Below are positions 30,369 to 33,593 of a stretch of 33,593 nucleotides of DNA, piece after piece. Position numbers and translations under genes: made by a program. Numbering within the stretch: the stretch's first letter is position 1; each line of letters begins with the position of its first letter. The notes beneath the pieces were generated by a model that saw only the letters and a program-made list of their open reading frames with translations, was not told the origin of the DNA and did not search any database. The stretch is from Acanthamoeba lenticulata (taxonomy: Eukaryota; Discosea; Longamoebia; Acanthamoebidae), in assembly GCA_002179805.1 (NCBI GenBank), contig NAVB01001061.1, positions 1 through 33,593 on the forward strand. Direction: 5' to 3'.

Positions 30369-32155
30369 CTATGTGCGGACTTGGAAATTGCCGGCATAGG
30401 TGATGTTCTTGACTCCCTTGTAGGGCTTGTACTTTTCGTTGTGGAGGGAGAGGCTTTCCACCCTGATGCCCGACGCCGAAAACTGGTTGACCCTGAAATG
30501 GACCTCGATGATGGGGTTGCTGTCGGGCTGCGGACTTCCCGGGAGCACCGAGATGTTGCCCGAGAGGATGGGGTTCTTCTCTTTCCCCACCTTGCCCACC
30601 TTCCTGCTCAAGCGGATGGTGTTATGAGATCATACCCCACCAGGTGAGTACAAGTCGCGCCCGAGGAGGGGAAAAAAGGGAGTTGAAGGCCGCACCAAAC
30701 GCAAACCTTGTTGATCTCGTCGTACTGCACCTCACCCGCTGTGGCGGTGAGGTTGGTCGAGGAGACGAGCTTGGAGAAGGGGATGATCAGCTGCACGTCG
30801 CCGATGGCGTGCTTGACCGATAGCTTCGCGCCCACGGTGATGTGCACACGACCGCCACCGTTCGTCCAGCTCACCTGGGGCTTCACGAAGAGGGGGATCT
30901 CGAGGCTCGACGTGACCCTGTGACGCGCCTCCCACGAGGGCCCCACAAGGAAGGCAACCAAGGAGGTCAGAAAAAGAAATAAAAATAAAAAATGAGCGCT
31001 GGTCTGGGGCAGGAGACGGACCGATATTCCATGAGCTTGAAGGCGCCGTCGGGCGGGATGAAGGAGAGGATCCGGGACTGGTCCCAGCGCGAGTAGCGGA
31101 TGCATGGGTGGAAGGACAGGTCCTCGAGGACGCGCGGGTTGTAGAAGATGAGAGTGAGGTCCGGCATGCCGGAGAGCTTGCAGTTAACTTGGACGTTGCC
31201 GTGCGCCACGCAGCGGAGGACGTGGCCGTTGCGGTCGATGATGGCGTCGAGCTCTTCGTTGATGTCGAAGTAGACCTCGTTGGTCGTGTACTTGACGCCC
31301 ACCGTGCGCCACGGGAGGGTGGAGCCTGTGGCGCGGGGAAGCTGCGAGGCGACGCCCGTGGGCGAGGCGAGGTTGATAGAGCGGGAGCCCATCCCGATCT
31401 TCCCGCCCAGGTTCATCGGGAGGGGCACGCTGAGGGCGCCAGGCACGGGGATGTTCTCCATCAACTCGGACAGCAGGTTGGTCTTGTTGATCATCGAGGT
31501 CAACATGTTTGGCTCCGTCGTGAACGGGAACCCGCCATCCATCATCTCATCCAGCACCTGCACGCGTCGCCGCAACGGATGTCAGCTCACAACGTCCCTC
31601 GTAGAAGAAAAAGAGCGCAAGTGGGCAGAACAGGACGAGGACGGTGCGACTTGCCTGATAAACGATGACGAACTTGTCCTTGATGTTTTCCTCGGTCACT
31701 TCGCTCATGTAGTGACCGAAGACTTCAACCACTCGCTGGAGGAACTCGAGGACGAGCAGGGGCGGGTTGTCGTTCTTGACTATGGCCAAGAAGAAGAGGC
31801 CCTTGTGTTGAATGTGTATAAGGTACCACTTGGGCGTTGACAGCACCGGTGGCACGTCCTGCAGATCCTCCACATCCGTCACTGCATCCCAAAACTTGTC
31901 GCAAATTGCTCGCCCCACCAGACCCGCGTAGTGTTTCTCGATTATGACCTCCCTGAATGGTGACCGTGCAAACGGTAAGCTCGCTAGCAGACGAGATTAC
32001 AAATCATTCACCCCCATTTTCACCACAATTGCCATTATAATACAGCCTCCCCAATTGCGTCTCGCTGCCGATGTTCTCTTGAGTGCGAGCCATTTGTGGA
32101 CAGAGGCAAAGGGAGCGTACCCATTTTTGTTTAGAATGAAGATGCTGTTGATCAT
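30369..32155 (-). CDS. AP3M: AP-3 adaptor complex mu subunit
   Basis: Five exons (32155-32121, 31952-31655, 31557-31022, 30917-30696, 30603-30369) give about 441 aa; human AP3M1 has 418. The N-terminal longin-type domain starts MINSIFILNKNGEVIIEKHY and includes PPVLSTPKWYLIHI. The mu homology domain starts near LPWRTVGVKYTTNEVYFD and contains KLSGMPDLTLIFYNPRVLED, SFIPPDGAFKLMEYR and the terminal EKYKPYKGVKNITYAGNFQV. These match AP-3 mu rather than AP-1 or AP-2 mu, which end differently. AP-3 sorts Tyr-based cargo (YxxPhi) from endosomes to lysosomes and related organelles, including contractile-vacuole or phagosome routes in amoebae (inference). A 15-25 residue Gly/Pro-rich linker insert separates the two domains. 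The second intron uses a GC donor. All reading phases close. Confidence 0.96.
31558..31654 (-). other. GC-AG intron in the AP-3 mu gene
   Basis: The donor is CAG/GCAAGT and the acceptor is GTGCAG. The phase-0 join gives IVYQ then VLDEMMDGGFP, matching AP-3 mu homologues. The closest GT (GTCGCA) would break the frame. The flanking sequence matches the classic strong GC-donor context. Confidence 0.82.
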
Positions 32156-32502
32156 CTTGCGAGGTGCGTGGGGCGTGGCACAATTACGCGGCCCAAAGGA
32201 AAAGGCCGAAGAATTTTGGCAAAGCAAAAGGCCGAAGTAGCTGCTGTCGGGCCAGCGGCCGTTCACCTAAGGTCCACGTCGAGGCCACAACACGCGAAGA
32301 AGGAGCCTCTTTGGGGCTGGGCCACAACCAGGGGCCAAAAACAAGGAAACGCCGTCGTGAGGAGGGATGATGATTTAATTATTTCACCAAGACACAGCTG
32401 GAGGACACACGACATCAAGGGGGTCACGCCACTGCCGCCCAGCACAGCCGCCGGCTCTCCCTTCCTCTGGAGAGCCGGCAGCTTGCTAGCTGCTTGCTCT
32501 TT
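32156..32502. other. 347-bp intergenic region: ABCE1 3' UTR and AP-3 mu promoter
   Basis: This is the longest gap in the window. It holds the ABCE1 3' end with a perfect 11-bp stem-loop (32450-32479). The middle (32340-32390) is purine-rich and AT-leaning. I see no other gene: the small ORFs across it lack conserved motifs. The AP-3 mu promoter must lie in the left 200 bp. Confidence 0.55.
32450..32479 (-). other. Perfect 11-bp stem-loop in ABCE1 3' UTR
   Basis: The arms GCCGGCTCTCC (32450-32460) and GGAGAGCCGGC (32469-32479) flank an 8-nt loop. It starts about 24 nt after the ABCE1 stop codon at 32503 on the minus strand. Its function is unknown; it could influence 3' processing, mRNA stability or regulation. 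Confidence 0.7.
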
Positions 32503-33593
32503 TTACTCTTCGGTGTTGTCCATGAAGAAGTAGTTGCCGGTCCTCTTCTGGTCGCTGTCCATGACAGAGTCGAGCTTGTTGATGCGCGGACGGAAGTTGG
32601 TCGGGTCGCGGCGGAAGGTGATCTCGAGGGCCTTGAGGAACTTGTTCATGCCGCTGAGGAGGGACTCGGGCGCGTTGGCCTTACAGTCGATGGAGGGCTC
32701 GCCATCGTAGACGATGACGCGGTCGGCGAGGTAGGTGGCCATGATGAAATCGTGCTCGACGATGAAGGCGGTCTTCTTGGCGTGGAGGATGTAGCGCTTG
32801 ATGACGCGGGCGGCGACGATACGCTGCTCCGAGTCGAGGTAGGCCGAGGGCTCGTCGATGAGGTAGATGTCGGCGGGCTTGCCGAGGGCCAGCACGAGGG
32901 CCACGCGCTGAAGCTCACCGCCGGAGAGATGGAGCACCTCCTGGTCGATGATCTCCTCGATGAGCATGGGCTTGGTCACGTCGGTCACGAACTGCGGGTG
33001 GAGGTAGTTCTCGCGGATGCGCTTCTGGAGGAGGTCGCGCACGGAGCCCTCGAACTTGGGCGCGATCTTCTGGGGCTTGTAGGACATGTTGAGCTTCGGG
33101 ACCTCCGGGTACCCGGGGTCGGCCGGCAGGAGACCGGCGAGCATACGGATGAAGGTCGTCTTGCCCGTTCCGTTCTGACCCAGCAGCACGATGATCTCCG
33201 AGTCGGTGAAGTCGCCGGCCTCGATTTCGAGCTTGAAGCCCGACGCCTCGCCCTTGCCCGCAAAGGTCTTGACCATGTTCGGGTAGCTGTAGCGCCTGTG
33301 CTTGGCGCCCGCGAGAGTGTCGTCCTCCACGGTGTGGGACAGCTTGAAGGAGAGCGAGATCTCCCTGAAGCGCAGGTTCTCCGTCGGCACGAAGCCCTCC
33401 AGGAAGATGTTGATGCCCTCTCGCACCGAGAACGGCAGCGTCACCACGCCGTACGCGCCCGGCACGCCATACAGGCAGCAGATAAAGTCCGACAGGTAGT
33501 CCAGCACCGACAAGTCGTGCTCCACCACGATCACGTACTTGGCTGTAACCCCCGGATTCCCACGGCGTCAGCCCGCAGCTGGAGTACGGCGAT
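32503..33593 (-). CDS. ABCE1: ABCE1/Rli1 ribosome-recycling ATPase, C-terminal part
   Basis: The visible exon (33542-32503) encodes 345 residues plus a partial codon; the 5' part lies beyond the right edge. It opens in the H-loop of the first nucleotide-binding domain ([20 protein letters not shown]). The hinge follows, then the second domain with Walker [11 protein letters not shown], signature LSGGELQRV, Walker [13 protein letters not shown] and H-loop [16 protein letters not shown]. The end NYFFMDN is characteristic. ABCE1 splits 80S ribosomes after termination in the cytosol with eRF1 or Pelota, using an N-terminal iron-sulphur domain that is not in view. A likely 45-bp intron (33543-33587, GTACTC to TTACAG) precedes the exon, leaving six bases of another exon at the edge. 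Identity is certain; only the partial status limits it. Confidence 0.97.

Noticed and set aside
25968..33593. Operon or polycistronic transcription of the tightly packed minus-strand genes
   Set aside because: Each gene has its own introns and some have poly(A) hexamers; no shared trans-splicing signal was seen. Compaction explains the spacing.

Overview
The window is nuclear DNA from a gene-dense, GC-rich protist. The best fit is an amoebozoan of the Acanthamoeba type. The reasons are very GC-rich coding sequence, many short introns (mostly 50-150 bp), intergenic gaps of only about 60-350 bp filled by AT-richer DNA, and typical eukaryotic housekeeping genes. No bacterial, viral, mobile-element, rRNA, tRNA or CRISPR sequence was recognised. 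The organism assignment is inference; the gene identities rest on protein motifs and on exon models whose reading phases close at every junction.

Layout from right to left, the main direction of transcription (minus strand): the 3' part of ABCE1/Rli1 (32503 to the right edge), the AP-3 mu subunit (30369-32155), a SET-domain protein methyltransferase (27997-30191), prefoldin subunit 5 (27168-27933) and a family-16 protein methyltransferase (25968-27091). One plus-strand gene follows, a Ras-family GTPase (24553-25744). It is convergent with the methyltransferase and divergent from the cytoplasmic dynein heavy chain (9697-24336, minus, about 4656 aa). The series continues with the P5A ATPase ATP13A1/Spf1 (3988-9552), the AAA+ remodeller TRIP13/Pch2 (2154-3875) and a JmjC-domain oxygenase cut by the left edge (to 2042).

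The genes are not an obvious pathway. Several concern protein maturation and trafficking: ribosome recycling, AP-3 sorting, prefoldin and two protein methyltransferases next to it, ER helix dislocation by P5A ATPase, and retrograde transport by dynein. The dense minus-strand packing looks like genome compaction rather than an operon.

The most interesting features are in RNA processing and structure. The SET gene carries a near-consensus U12-type AT-AC intron. The ATP13A1 start codon is split by an intron. The AP-3 mu gene has a GC-AG intron. About 53 of 63 GT introns modelled here have C rather than A at donor position +4. The single long dynein intron holds a nested inverted repeat, an 11-bp stem-loop lies just after the ABCE1 stop codon, and a nested palindrome lies in the dynein/Ras divergent promoter. 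No wholly new multi-gene system was found.
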